A stretch of 64,000 nucleotides of DNA from Annulohypoxylon bovei var. microspora (Eukaryota; Ascomycota; Sordariomycetes; Xylariales; Hypoxylaceae). The notes beneath the pieces were generated by a model that ran no database searches, was not told the origin of the DNA, and saw only the letters and a list, made by a program, of their open reading frames with translations. The position numbers were made by a program, and so were the translations under genes. The DNA is taken from NCBI GenBank assembly GCA_022836615.1, contig MU405348.1:41441-105440 (forward strand), written 5' to 3'. This document shows positions 1 through 11,747 of the stretch, one piece after another. Within the stretch, counting starts at the first letter, position 1, and each line of letters opens with the position of its first letter.

Positions 1-456
1 TCTTTGTGGTCCCCGGCTAGCCTAGATAGGCTATGAAAGTACAATTATGAATTAGCCTTCTCTATTGTGAGTATCTTATACTTCAAGGTCGAGTGTGTTG
101 AAGCCCCTATGTAGGTTCTATTTGGTATTGATTTGCTACATATAGGCATATCTAGCATAGATTTGATTTGGGCACGAGATTCGTTTTTTTACCTAAAATA
201 TGTATATAGGATGGCCTGGCGAATGTGACAATAATTCGTCCGTATTGATAAGCCATACCGCAGGGACGAGGCTCATGGTTTTGGAGAGTGTCTTGTCATC
301 GATAGCATTAGTAGAGCTGAACTAGTAGAGCTCGTATGATCACCTGGATTTTCATTACCAATCCTATTGTGGAAGGGGAGAACACCCTTCTATTATCACA
401 TTATCTCGGTACAGAAGGCTAGCATCAAGTCCTCTTCCCCAGGCAGATTGTATTTC
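1..456. other. Intergenic, 3' flank of PUP1
   Basis: I see no coding signal here. The stretch lies downstream of the minus-strand proteasome gene and probably holds its 3' UTR. No repeat or RNA gene was recognised. Confidence 0.5.
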
Positions 457-1343
457 TCACGAGTCAACCTCCATCTTTTCTCCTTCGGCCGACTCTAATT
501 CCTGCACACTGACGTACTTTCCGATTTCATCCTTGGTAATGATCTTCTCGTTGAGCACCGCTGTAGTGCCACGCTTAAACTTGTAATTCTTTAGTTTCTG
601 ACTACGCTCATTCGGTTTGATGAAGCCGCGGTGCAATGTCGTCTTGTCGGCTGTAATGACGGCTACATCGACGTTGGACCCGGAACCAAGATCGTTGAAG
701 ATACCTGCTTGGATGGCCTGAGAGCAGAGCTCCATGGCATCCTCCTTAGTACCGTTTGGCTTCCATTGCGATTCGAAGACGGACATGGCCGCCAGCGATC
801 CCGAGCCCATAGTCACATAAGGAAGCTTGTCCGTACTACCGTGAGCATGCACGGTAAAGAGGTGGGTTCCCGTGGGATCAACACCGGCAACCACCAGATA
901 CGCTCCAATATGTCCCTGATACCGGAAGAGATGCTGTTTGAGGAGAGTCATGCAAGTGACGACACGAGGCTTTCGGCCGGTTGAAAGAGAGTGTAGCTCG
1001 AGCTGGGAAGATATGAGGGCGGTAGTGAACTCAGTATCGGCAGCGGTACCGGCACCAGCACACCAGATCTGGGGCGAGATGTAATGCAACTTCTCGCAGT
1101 TCTTGTCGGCGACGATAGGACCACTAGTGGCTCGAGTATCGGCGGCGATCTATCGGGTTCGTATCAGCGGGACAATTACTTATTAGAAGGCTGGCGGCCA
1201 TGTCGAGTTTAACTTACCACGACACCCCCATCGAATATGCACCCGACGATGGTGGTACCTGTGCTGGTCGCCTTTGGCAAAGGAACACCTCGCGCGTGCA
1301 GAGCCGCATTGCGGTTGTAGTTTGAGAAGTCGAAGCCAGGCAT
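457..1343 (-). CDS. PUP1: 20S proteasome subunit beta2 (beta type-7, Pup1)
   Basis: Trypsin-like catalytic beta subunit of the 20S proteasome core. Two exons, complement(457..1149, 1218..1343), give 272 residues; the 68-bp intron has a GTAAGT donor. The start is set by the conserved fungal N terminus MPGFDFSNYNRNAALHARGV. The propeptide ends at Gly29, so Thr30 (TTIVGC) is the predicted catalytic N-terminal threonine after self-processing. The beta-subunit motif IAADTRATSGPIVADKNCEK follows and the protein ends in an acidic tail. Length and motifs match the family, so the call is firm. It diverges from NUP159 across an 803-bp shared upstream region. I looked for the yeast proteasome element GGTGGCAAA there and did not find it. 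Confidence 0.96.
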
Positions 1344-2146
1344 ACCGGCTGATTTGATACCTTTCGTCCGGGGAAATGGGTTTGTTAGGAATGAAACTCT
1401 AAGGCGATTCAGGGTCGAAAGCTTCGGCGTTAATATCGTAGTTCAAATCCTAGAAACTATTTGCGCTGTCGACAACGTAATTATTTGAGGTCGTGTGGGA
1501 GTGGTGGAGATGTATTTTGTTTGCTGGAATCGAATATGATAAATGATAAAGCTGGATGACGACCAGGTCCTAGCTGCCTGCGTTCGTAGGTTGGACCTTT
1601 ACCTTCGGGGGCAGGATGTGTTCAACGCGGTCCTGCCTGCCTTTAACGATCATGTACCTTACCTAGATAAATAGGTATAAAGATACTTCCAATGTCATAC
1701 ATGACCCACTTAGTGAAGCTTACCTATGTACTCCGGTACCACACAGTACAAAAAAATGTATTATGTAATGACTTACTGCGGGTACCTCTGACAGGGGTAC
1801 GCGAACTCTTTAGGAGGTAAGCGCATCTCGCTCTAAAAAAGTTGAGCTCAAGTTCCATTGCGCGCCGCTGTGAATCAAAGCTTCGTTTCTATAATTTTCA
1901 AAACTTTTCGTCACATCTTTTTTTTCCATGAGGATATTTTCGTTTGTCCAAACGCTTCCTCTAGACTCGTGTGTCACTTAACGGCGGATACCGAATTGCG
2001 CAACCCGATATATTATTATATCCAAGACGTCCTGCCCGACAGTTAACTGAAGCTCCCAATACAAACAAACCTATCTACATATCGATGTGACGACGACTAT
2101 TCCATGATCGCTTCTTCGTGAAACAAAACCCTTTCCTGCCAAAACA
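1344..2146. promoter_or_regulatory. Divergent promoter region PUP1 / NUP159
   Basis: 803 bp separate two divergent start codons, so both promoters must lie here. There is scattered TAGGTA-like low-complexity sequence around 1660-1740. No specific operator could be assigned. Confidence 0.5.
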
Positions 2147-5100
2147 ATGGCTTTCGGTTTCGGAAACGTGGGAAATGCAGGTGGTGGTGGTGGTGGTGGT
2201 GGCAGCCTTGGAGGTGTCTCCCAAGGTCCTGATCTTGGGGAGGTCCAGACTGAAGCACTTGGCTTCCTGTCACTGTCCGGAGATGCTAAGCTGCGTTTAA
2301 CATCGCCATGGTCTCCACTACCTGCAGAGAATGCGTCTCTTATTAGCATTGCCCCGCGACATGGCCTTGTTGCTGCCGCTGGTCCTGATGCTGTTATCCT
2401 AGCTTCTACGGAGGCCGTCCGAAAGGCATTCGACAACCCTAAGAACGGCGATAGCGAGATTAGATCCTTCGAGCCCCAACTTAGGCTACCATTACCCATA
2501 CGGATATGTCAACTTGCCTTTACAGCCGACGAAGCCTATTTGATACTTTCCGCGGAGCATGGTGGAGGATTAGCGGCCTACGAAGTCCAATCTCTCCAGC
2601 AAGGCTCGGCTCAGACAGCTTTCGAGATACCTACAAATGGCGAGTCTCTTAGGGCTTTGGCACCGAATCCTCGCCCGGAGAAGGGAGAGCTATGCGCTGT
2701 TGTAACCAATGAAGGCAAGCTTCTGATGGCAAATATGAAGGAGCGTGATTTCGTATCGGGAACCAACGGCCAGATCTTAAAGGACCAGGTCAGTTGTGTG
2801 GCTTGGAGCAACAGAGGGAAGCAGTTGATAGCTGGGCTTGGTGATGGAACCATACAACAAATGACTCCCGAGGGTACCGTCAAGGCGGAAATTCCCCGTC
2901 CGCCGGGTTTAAACTCAACCTATTTTGGTAAGTTTCCTGCCCATGTTCGGCTATCGACTCTAAACTAATGACTATGTAGTATCGTCTCTGGTGTGGCTCG
3001 AGAACGATGTGTTCCTGGTTTTTCATATTTCGGCTTCGGAACAGCCTTTTCAGGCTACATGCCATCTCGTTACGAGACAAGGCCAGGACTTCCAATTCCA
3101 GAAGTTGAATGACCCAGTAGATTCTTTCAACAACGACAAGAGCCCACATCATACGATCATGCGGCTAAAAGACTTTCCGCCAAACCTCCAAGACCTGCTT
3201 CTTTTCTCGTCGACAGTCAGTCCTGATATTGGACTTCTTACACGATCAAAAACGCCATTAGGCCCTGGGGGCCCTTCGAATGTTTTCGCTATCGTCGAAT
3301 TGGCTGACGATTCTAAGCGAGCTACTTTACCGATGGATGAAACCATGGGAACTCCAGTGCCAATCGGCACGGCACTGGATCTATCTAGTCGAGAGAATGT
3401 CTACAAACCTATACCTACCGATGAGATAGATCAATCTCCTGGACCATTGCCAGGTTACTGGGTTCTCAATGCCGAAGGCGTACTTTCTATTTGGTGGGTA
3501 GTGTATTCCGAATCCATTAGAGGAGGGACTACATATCCAGGACTGGCAGCTATGGAAGGCAACGTTGTAAATTCTACCGAGCCGACGGCTCCTAAAGCGG
3601 CCCAGTCCAACCCATTCGGTACCTCAGCTTCGTCACCGTTTGGAGCCCCGCCAGCGGCTACGGGGGCGGCATTTGGTAGCCATTCAATGTTGGGCTCGAA
3701 GAACTCGCCCTGGGGAGGCCAGCCTTCATCCTCTGGCAGTGCTGGCGGTGGCGGACCTACATTTGGTCCAACTTTTGGTACACAAGCAGCTTCCTCGGCA
3801 CCAAAGTTTGGTCAACCATCCTTCGGCGCCCCTAGTCTCGGCGGCGCTGCTGCGCCCGCTTTTGGACAGTCTACGGGGATTGGTTCGAGGTCGTCACCTT
3901 GGGCTTCCGAATCCGCCTCGTCCAGCACCCCTGTTTTCGGTCAAGCAACTTTCGCCAGCAACGCGAACAACAACGCAGGTGGATCCGGGGTGGCCTTTGG
4001 AGGCGCAAATCCTAGCTCTACAAATACGAGTGGCGGGTTCGCTACTTTTGCAAGCAAGGGTGGCTTTGCATCTCTTGGATCGAATAGCGACACGGGCGGG
4101 TCAAGCATATTTGCGTCTACAAAGTCGGAAGCCCCTGAAGTCTCCATGGACACAGACGCCACGTCTGTATTCCGAGTTCCAAGTTCCAAGCCAAGCACAG
4201 ATGCTGGAAATGTCTTCGGTTCGCAGCCGTTTAAATTAACTTCTAGCTTTCAGCGTGACCCGAACGCAAAGGATGACGATGACGATGCCGATGTAAAGGG
4301 CTCGGGTACTGGGACGTCGATGTTCGGCACAAATTTTACTGCCACAATAGACGGGACAACGAAACCGGTAGCCTCGAACCCTTTCGCTACTGGGACGCAA
4401 AGTACTTTTGGGCAGCTCACGGCCCCGTCCACGAGTGTAGAATCAACTACGCCAACTTCAACACCCGCACCTTCCAAATTCATGTCTCCAACCTCTTCGG
4501 CTCCGCAGACTAAAGGACTCTTCGATTTCCACCCGAAAACCCCTAGTAGTTTAAGCAGTACCCTTGCATCCTCTGCCTCACAAACACCTACATCTGAAAC
4601 TCCTCGGGCGAAGGAGGAGTCCGAAACCCCTAAACCACTGAGAGGTTTCGCGGATGCGCCTCTACCTCCAGAGTCAACTAGTAAAACTACTTATTCATTA
4701 GGCGATTCATCGTCCTCGTCCGCTGCTACTGCCGACGCTCCAGATATCACGGGGACGCCACTTGGGGCCGAAGATGCAGCTCTTCCGCCCGACTTTACCG
4801 ACCCGACTCCCACGAGCGTGGATCGCGAGATTTCACACGAGGAATCTCCCGTTGTTGTCGATGATGCGCCCTTACCCCCCGATCCAGTCAGCAATAAAAA
4901 GGCCTATGATGCTCCTTTACCCCCATTGCCCGGCACTGTCCCCAAATCCAAGCCTGTGGACGACTCGCCGCTACCACCAGATCCTATTCAACAACCGAAA
5001 GCTTACGCAAGCAAACTGCCTGCTCTTCCCATTGCCAAGCCAGCCTCTGAAGTTGTTGGGCCTGGATTCAAATTCCCCACGAACCCGCCTCCCGTGTCGG

Positions 5101-6674
5101 ATACTGATGATGACGACGACGATGATGATTTGTCTGAAGCGGAAGGTACCGAGGCCGTCAGTGAAGGTAGCGGTGTTGATGTTGCTAAGGATCTTAGTCC
5201 ATCCAGTATCGGTGCAAGTAAGACTCCCGGGTTCACTCCCCAAAGCTCATTTGATGGTTTGGGGGGAAACTACTCTACGATATCCCGGCCGGATCAAGAT
5301 AGGCGAAGCTTCTTTGGTGACTTGGGCCGAAATGCTCCGGCTTTCCCCCAGCCAAATCCTATCAGTCCCCGTTCACCAAGTCCTGTGCGAGGTGCGGTGC
5401 CGTCAAGAATGCTTAATAAGGACCAGCCGCGATCGTTTAGCGCGCCTGGAATGGCATCTCAAATCCTTAGTGCTTCCCGACGACAGCAGCCCCAATTTGG
5501 GTCTTCGATTATCGGAAATAGCCCCCATGTTGAGGATGCGATGATTGAGCAGCAAAGGAGAGCCAAAGCAAGAAAAGAGGCTGAGGAAAACCAGTTGCTC
5601 CTCGACGAAGAAGATGACACTGTTCAGAGCATACTAAGAACGGAGGTTCAGCCGACATTAGACATCGATGAGTTCATTGCGCACTCAGGTGTGGCACCAC
5701 CGGCTGGCGATAATGTTCCGGCGCAGGTTGAGGCTTTGTACCGTGATATTAATTCCATGATTGATACTCTTGGGCTCAATGCACGTGCCCTCACGTGCTT
5801 CATCAAGGGCCATAAGGAACTTCGTTCTGAGGAGTATGCGAGGCAGGATTTGGCTACTTCAGATGGTTGGACACTGATCGGACTTGAGAGCTTAGCCCAA
5901 ATTATTGATCGGGATCTTAGTAACGCTCTCGACGAGGCAAAGGTTACGGACTTGCCGGGAAAGCTCGCACAATGTGAAGATATCCAGCGCGAGCTTGTCC
6001 GCGACCGCAACAAGCAGGCAGATCTCAAGAAAGTGATTGCCTCCCGCACCGATCCAGAACAGACCGTTGCAAACCGTTCTGTGCCTCTCAGCGCAGAGCA
6101 GGCAGCACAGCAGAGCGATCTACGGCGGGAGTATGCCAAATTCACAAAGCACCTAGCGGAGGCCGAGGAAAACTTGACCCTACTAAAGGCTAGGATCGTC
6201 TCCGCTAACAGCGCCACCGGAAAGGGCGGCCCCGCGCCAACCATCGAAGCGGTTGTGCGCACCATTACCAAACTGACGAGCATGGTTGAGAAACGCAGCG
6301 GTGATATCGACGTCCTCGAAAACCAAATGCGGAAGCTGCGAGTCGGTTCCCACGGCCCTAGTAGCCGTGAGGGTTCGCCTTTCGCCACGCCGAATGCCAA
6401 GAGGATGAACGCTTCGGTTTTCTCCCCCGAGCGCTCAGCGCGGGAGAGCACGCCGCAGCGCAGCAGCGTTCTGCGCCACTCGGTGTCAGGTTCCATAACG
6501 AATCTCGGCGGCAGCATGTTCCAGACACCGCCACGCAAGAAGCTGAGCGGCTTCGGGGACGTGGAGAGGAAAGCCGCGAAGGAAAAGCGGGAGCGCAGGA
6601 CGGTTGTGCTAGGGAAGCTCAAGAGCAGCCTCGAGAAAAAGGGGGTTGGCGTTTGGGCGGTGGACAATGAGTAG
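2147..6674 (+). CDS. NUP159: Nucleoporin Nup159, FG-repeat nucleoporin
   Basis: Cytoplasmic-face FG nucleoporin, expected to recruit the DEAD-box helicase Dbp5 for mRNA export and to anchor to the Nup82/Nsp1 complex. Exons 2147..2927 and 2980..6674 (52-bp intron, GTAAGT donor) give 1491 residues. Order of parts: N-terminal beta-propeller-like region (about 1-460), opening with a poly-Gly run; an FG-rich region (about 470-745) with many PFG, FGQ and AFG units; a proline-rich region with repeated DAPLPPD-type motifs (about 820-930); an acidic Asp run (about 970); and a C-terminal helical/coiled-coil region (about 1150-1380), where the Nup82 complex contact would lie. The length suits Nup159. 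Part of its antisense strand is open (about 5648-6685), which I judge a shadow. Confidence 0.93.
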
Positions 6675-7136
6675 GGCCGTTCCACGTCAGCGAGTACCGC
6701 GTCCGTAATCGAGGATAACGAGGGCCCGAGGAGGTCTCTATGTTCAACTAGTATGTAGATAGTATTACACGCGGATCCTTTTTAAAAAAGCAATGAGAAA
6801 AATGCGCATTACTACGATTAGCAGGGAATAATTCAAAACTGAGCACAACACTTCTCTCATCATATGGTAAAGTAGGTTAAATACTAGTACGATCTTAAAC
6901 GCCTAGTCAAGAAGTGCCTCGGTATCCTAGTCCCTAGCTGGGAGAGCCAAACACCACGCCCGCCACCTCATCTCATCTCATCGTTTGACAAATGCCATTC
7001 TCGGGCCGGGTATAATACATAGACGCATGCCAAGGTAAGCCCACTTACACCTCCTGACACGATATTCACAACCAGAAGCAAACCCGCCCTAGGGTCAAGA
7101 AGAACATCCGAGAAAAAAGAATCATCCAAAACCGCC
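6675..7136. other. Convergent intergenic region NUP159 / dynein intermediate chain
   Basis: 462 bp between two converging 3' ends. It probably holds both 3' UTRs; I see no gene in it. Confidence 0.5.
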
Positions 7137-9282
7137 TTAAACGAAGCCAGCGACCCCTCCGCTCACGGCTTCGAGTCTCGCAACGAGCTTCTTGACGTTC
7201 GTCCACTCTTCGCTTCGAACCGATTCTTTGCCACCCAAGTCGGGGCCGACTTCGAAGACGCTGACTACTGCGTCGATACCGCCAGTAGCTAGTCGTTTTC
7301 CCTCGCTGCTCTCCCAGGCGACTTTGTTCAAGCTCTTGCTGAGCAGCTGGCGCCCGTCTTTGCGTGGCGTAGGGCTGATCTTGGCCACCGGAATCTCGGT
7401 CTCGACAGTGATGTCCCAGAGCTCGAGCGATCCCGCTCCGTCGACGAGAGCGAAGACGCCGGGACGCACAGGCGACCATGCTGCGTCGTAGACGACATCC
7501 TCGCGCACGAACTCGAGCAGCGGATGGACGGCGGTGCCTGCGCTCTCGACGATGGTGCTTGTGGCAGCCGGGGCGCGGACTTTCCAAAGTTTGACAGACC
7601 AATCGAGAGACGAGGAGAGAATCAAGTCACCTAGATCTACAGGGCCGCGGGCCGGGTGGAAGTCGACGCTCATGACAGGGGCGGCATGGCCCTTGTAAGA
7701 AACGCGCGAGTCGACGCCCGCCTTGGCGCCGGCACGGTCGTATCGGTGGCATGGGTAAATAGAACCCTCTTCTGAACCGACAAGGAAGTAAGTTGGATCC
7801 GCTTGGGGGAAAGCCATGGTGGTCGGCGCGAGATCTTCGAACTTATTGGGAGGTGGCGTGGTGAGAGTGAGCGATTCTTGTGGCTGAGACAGCATGTCGA
7901 CACTCCACACGCAGAAAGCACCGTCAGTAGAAATTGAGATGATGTTGTTCGCATTCTGAGTACCGACAATGTCAACAGAGTAGACAGGGTGGGAATGGCC
8001 GGAACCCGTAAGGGGTGTTTTTTGGACAGGTGCAGATTTGGCCCGGGTGTCCCAAAGGAGAACTTGGCCAGAATACGTGCCGCCAATAATTAGATTAGGG
8101 TGGAAAGGAGAGAATTTAGCAGTGAGGATATCGGATTGGGCGTGGAAGAGGAACTCAGGTCGGTCATGGAGATGCTGGTTCCAAACTTGTACAATACCAT
8201 CGGGATCGTGAGGAGCAGACGGGTTTTTGGTATAAGAGGCGAGCAATAGCTCGGGGAACTTTGGCGAAAAGTCGATGCTGCTAATCATACGTTTCTTGGA
8301 CCATCTTTCATCGTAAAACTGTACGACTTCCTTGACTCGCCGGCGGCCTTTGCCACTCGTATTGCCCGCCTGCTCATCCTCATCTTCGATGTCGTGGGCC
8401 TGGAGGGAGTAATCGGTCAAAATATCATACTCATTACTGATATCGAGCGCTCGCTCGATGACCTTGGTAGAACGGTCGACAAAATCGACAAAGTCGTCAG
8501 ATGCTACGACGGCAGCTAGCTCCTCATTACTTAATGCTCTAGCCGGGAAATTCGAGGTAACAACAGAGCCAGTCTGCAATGGCCCATCGGTGATCAGCTC
8601 ACGAGCAGCTTTCAACTCTTCTTCGATCTCCAATCGCAAGTTCTCGCGTAACTCTTCTTCCCTATCACGCTTCCATCTACTTAGCCGTTTGCTAGGAGTC
8701 GATGTTGTGGCGGGAAGGTCTTCGTCCTCGAGGTCCGAAAAAGCTCTAGGTCGGGTAGCAGGGGGTGTCCAGTCATCTGTGGTCTGTACGCCCTTGCTGT
8801 AAGAGAATATCTCCTTGACTGGCGACGGCGGGCACTCGAAGATGGTTTGAAGGGGGACGGTAGTCAAGATTTGTGGTTGAGAAGTGATAGACTGGCCGTT
8901 CACCTGCGAAGCATATTCCGAGTGCTCACCGCTTAGGTCGTCGCCGCTTAAGACACTGTTGGGTCGACTTCCACGTAGACCAGGAGAGGCTATGCCTGTG
9001 GTAGAAGAAGCAGGTCTACTTTCGCCAACTAGACTGTTAATCAAGGACTCGATGACTTTCCTATTGTCGCGACCAGGGGTGGGAGAGATGAGCTGCGATC
9101 CAAGTTAGCGGAAGGAGAGGGAAAGACTGGAAAAGAAGACTGAGGATTGAACCAACATCGCTGGGTCCGCCTATGCTAGTTCTAGCAACAGTGGCTGCCT
9201 GGTTTGCTCTTAACTCTCTTTGTCGCTTGAGCTCTGCAAGCTTTGCCTTTTTTGCTAGAATCTCATCTCTTCGTTGCTGCAT
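7137..9282 (-). CDS. Cytoplasmic dynein intermediate chain (WD40)
   Basis: Intermediate chain of cytoplasmic dynein, which links the heavy chain to dynactin and light chains for minus-end transport along microtubules. Exons complement(7137..9092, 9157..9282) give 693 residues. The start MQQRRDEILAKKAKLAELK is the conserved N-terminal helix that binds dynactin p150. The 64-bp intron has a GTTGGT donor, and joining it gives the continuous family sequence GGPSD-LISPTPGRDNRKVI. KGVQT (142-146) resembles an LC8 light-chain binding motif. WD40 repeats fill the C-terminal half (from about residue 290), with blocks such as SSSLDWSVKLWKV. N-terminal coil plus WD40 propeller is the normal layout. The gene diverges from the ATP synthase subunit e gene. 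Confidence 0.94.
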
Positions 9283-10083
9283 CTTGTCCTCCACCAAGAC
9301 CCATGCCGGGTCTTTTCTCTATTGCTAAAAGTTCTAGGAGTAAAAAGGGGGAGGGGATTCAGGTAAAATCGTGGAGGTTCGTTGTTTAATGTACGAGAGA
9401 TAGTCGGATAGTACAGTACAGATGTCTTTGTCGTCTACCAAAGTATCTAAGGTAGGTTAGCGCAATGGTTCCGATGGTGGGTGTTAAAAGTGAACGACAA
9501 CAAGGTTCGCGGAAATCTTGTGATATAAAATAGGTGATGAAATAATCTGTAACTTGCAGCTACAGCTGTACTTTAATGATGCGCGTTTCCTTTGTCGGGG
9601 GAATCGCGACACTGGTCAACTAGCATCCGTGCACAAGTAGGTACTGTACTTATCTGTCGTACCTATCAGATGTACCTGAGAATGCAACTAGAAAAGGCTG
9701 TTGATTGGTTGATGTTTGATTTAAACTGTCAAAATGGTTTTCAACCCCCACTTATTTCGTTTACATAGTAAGTACTGGTAACTGTACATAGGTATATATT
9801 GTACCCACATCCTTGCCCTTCCAAAATGGCCATGGCTAGTTGTGGCAGCCGCCATATTAATAGCAACATGCAAAAAAATTAGGAAAATAAGTCTGCGAAA
9901 TTTCCCGACGCCGTCCATACTTCCGTGACACGCTCTTACTATTCCACCTCCCAACTTTGAACTACAACCCTCGACAATTTCCTCCCCTCGGAATAGGGCC
10001 AATTGGCAACCGATCGCCAAACCGTGCATCGCTAATTGATCGCTTGCTCCCTCTTAAAAGCGTTCGCGCCATAAATCGGCCCA
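9283..10083. promoter_or_regulatory. Divergent promoter region dynein IC / ATP synthase e
   Basis: 801 bp between divergent starts. A palindromic CCAATTGG lies at 9999-10006, about 80 bp before the ATP synthase e start. It is a plausible CCAAT-complex (Hap2/3/5) site, which would fit a respiratory gene; this is inference only. Confidence 0.45.
9999..10006. promoter_or_regulatory. Palindromic CCAAT box
   Basis: CCAATTGG reads as CCAAT on both strands. It lies about 78 bp upstream of the subunit e start codon. CCAAT-binding complex control of respiratory genes is known in fungi; use of this site is inferred. Confidence 0.35.
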
Positions 10084-10533
10084 ATGTCTACTACTTCAGG
10101 AGTCAACGTATGTTTTCCCTGCCGTACGCCCGAGCTTCATCACCGGCAAGACGAGCATAACGATCACAACAAGCACGACAGGAACATAGCTGATAGGATT
10201 TTTTATAGGTACTCCGGTACTCGGCTCTTGCCGTAGGTGTTTTCTACGGGTTCACACACCAAAGATCAATCAGCGCAGCGCAAAGGACTACCGCAGCACA
10301 GAAGGCATATGAGCATAAGCAACACTTAATAGAGCAGGCTAAGGCCGAATATGCGAAGTCCAAAAACCCAGCTGCCCAAACGACCGAGCAGAGTGCTTGT
10401 ATGTTCTCCGTCTTCAAGTACCTAGTTAGAGGGTAGTTGAATACTGACAAATCTATTAGTGAACCAAGATCCGAACGATCCCAAGTTCGATCTAGAAGCT
10501 TACTTTAACGCCCTTGCAAAGCAAAATCCCTAG
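10084..10533 (+). CDS. TIM11: Mitochondrial F1Fo ATP synthase subunit e (Tim11/Atp21)
   Basis: Small inner-membrane subunit of the Fo sector, needed for ATP synthase dimerisation and crista shape. Three exons, 10084..10107, 10209..10398 and 10460..10533, give 95 residues. Exon 1 codes only eight residues (MSTTSGVN), so simple ORF calling misses the gene. Exon 2 carries the membrane segment VLRYSALAVGVFYGFTHQRS with the GxxxG dimer motif (GVFYG), followed by a charged helix rich in Lys, Gln and Ala. Exon 3 gives the conserved fungal end LNQDPNDPKFDLEAYFNAL. Donors are GTATGT in both introns. The sequence matches fungal subunit e end to end. Confidence 0.93.
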
Positions 10534-11747
10534 GGATGTAATAATATTACTGGATCGACTACGTACGGATTACCATAGAGTCTGTGGACAGAGAGAGGGC
10601 TGGATCTGAGCACGATGCTGAGCTGAAAGTCGTATCGAGGCCGTTCTTCTGACGACGGCTTCGTAGGGCCTGTGTATAATTGCGATGCGGTCCAGAAAAC
10701 CACCTCATAGATTTCATTGGGTTTCACGCTGTACATGTGTACAATACCAAGACTTATGCTCACCTAGACAATTGGGAAGGCCGGATCTTGCATGATGTTG
10801 AAGGAACCGCCTTGACGGCTCAGTTCGGCCTGCTTGAGTGATTTTCTACCTTTCTCTGTTCATGTTTATATCCAGCGTGCTTTATTTGCCTTTCTATATG
10901 CGTAAGAGAAAAAGGTAAATATAGATGTACTCGAGCAAAAGTTCAAATTGGAGCATTTCTTATGAAGTGTAGGCTCTTAAGGAACATTGAAAGCCTTCAA
11001 TGATAGTTCGAGACTACCTACCTAGGTAAGTACCTATATTGACAATTAGGAGGATAAGTGGATATCCTAAGAGATGGAGTATACATACCTACTTAAGTAC
11101 CTACTTAGCTCTTTTAGGCTATATATGATAGAAATGTTAGTAGGTATCTATCTAGCTATATAATTGAGAGAGCTCGACTAAAGTCTTTATGGTTCTATAT
11201 GGCTCAGAGCTATGGATTTACATTTACATACATATCTATAGGTAGGTACCTACATATATATATATTTACATGGATGTGTTGAAATACCTCGGGTGTTGTG
11301 TGTTTAATGTACTTGTGTACCTACCTATTAATGTGTACCTATGTACAAAGTACACAATCTAGTACACATACGTTGACCTATGTATGTATGTACGTACGTT
11401 TTCTAGTTCTTACCTTTTTCTAATTGGTTAGCCTTGCTGGACCTGGTCGTTACCCTTCAAAGAAACATACAACCCAAAAGCTTCAAATGTTAGTACCTAA
11501 GTACCCCCACTAAATTGAATTCGAACAAACCCCTGTTACCGTGGAGCTCTTTCTGCAGAGTGCGACGCGCGGATTGAAAGCTCCAGCTGTCCTCACCACA
11601 TACGCACTTCGTTTTATCCATCACGACCCAAGTTATCCAAATTCACTTCCGATTTAACCTTTCAACCCTCTTCTCGCACCACACTTTTTTTCTCAAATGT
11701 TGACGCCGTCTAGCACATAGTTGCATTGTCCTAAGGCAACACTTACA
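10534..11747. other. Intergenic with TAGGTA low-complexity sequence
   Basis: 1.2 kb with no gene I can support. It is rich in TAGGTA/TACCTA hexamers (about 11010-11400) and short AT dinucleotide runs. Its right end holds the CT-rich upstream region of STT3. A short minus-strand open stretch near 10,530-10,860 was considered and not called. Confidence 0.5.

Noticed and set aside
5648..6685. 345-residue ORF antisense to NUP159
   Set aside because: It lies fully opposite the conserved Nup159 C-terminal exon, has Ser/Arg-biased shadow composition and no recognisable domain.
10530..10860. Minus-strand open stretches downstream of the ATP synthase e gene
   Set aside because: They lack an ATG in a sensible position, no splice model joins them into a conserved protein, and the region is likely 3' UTR.
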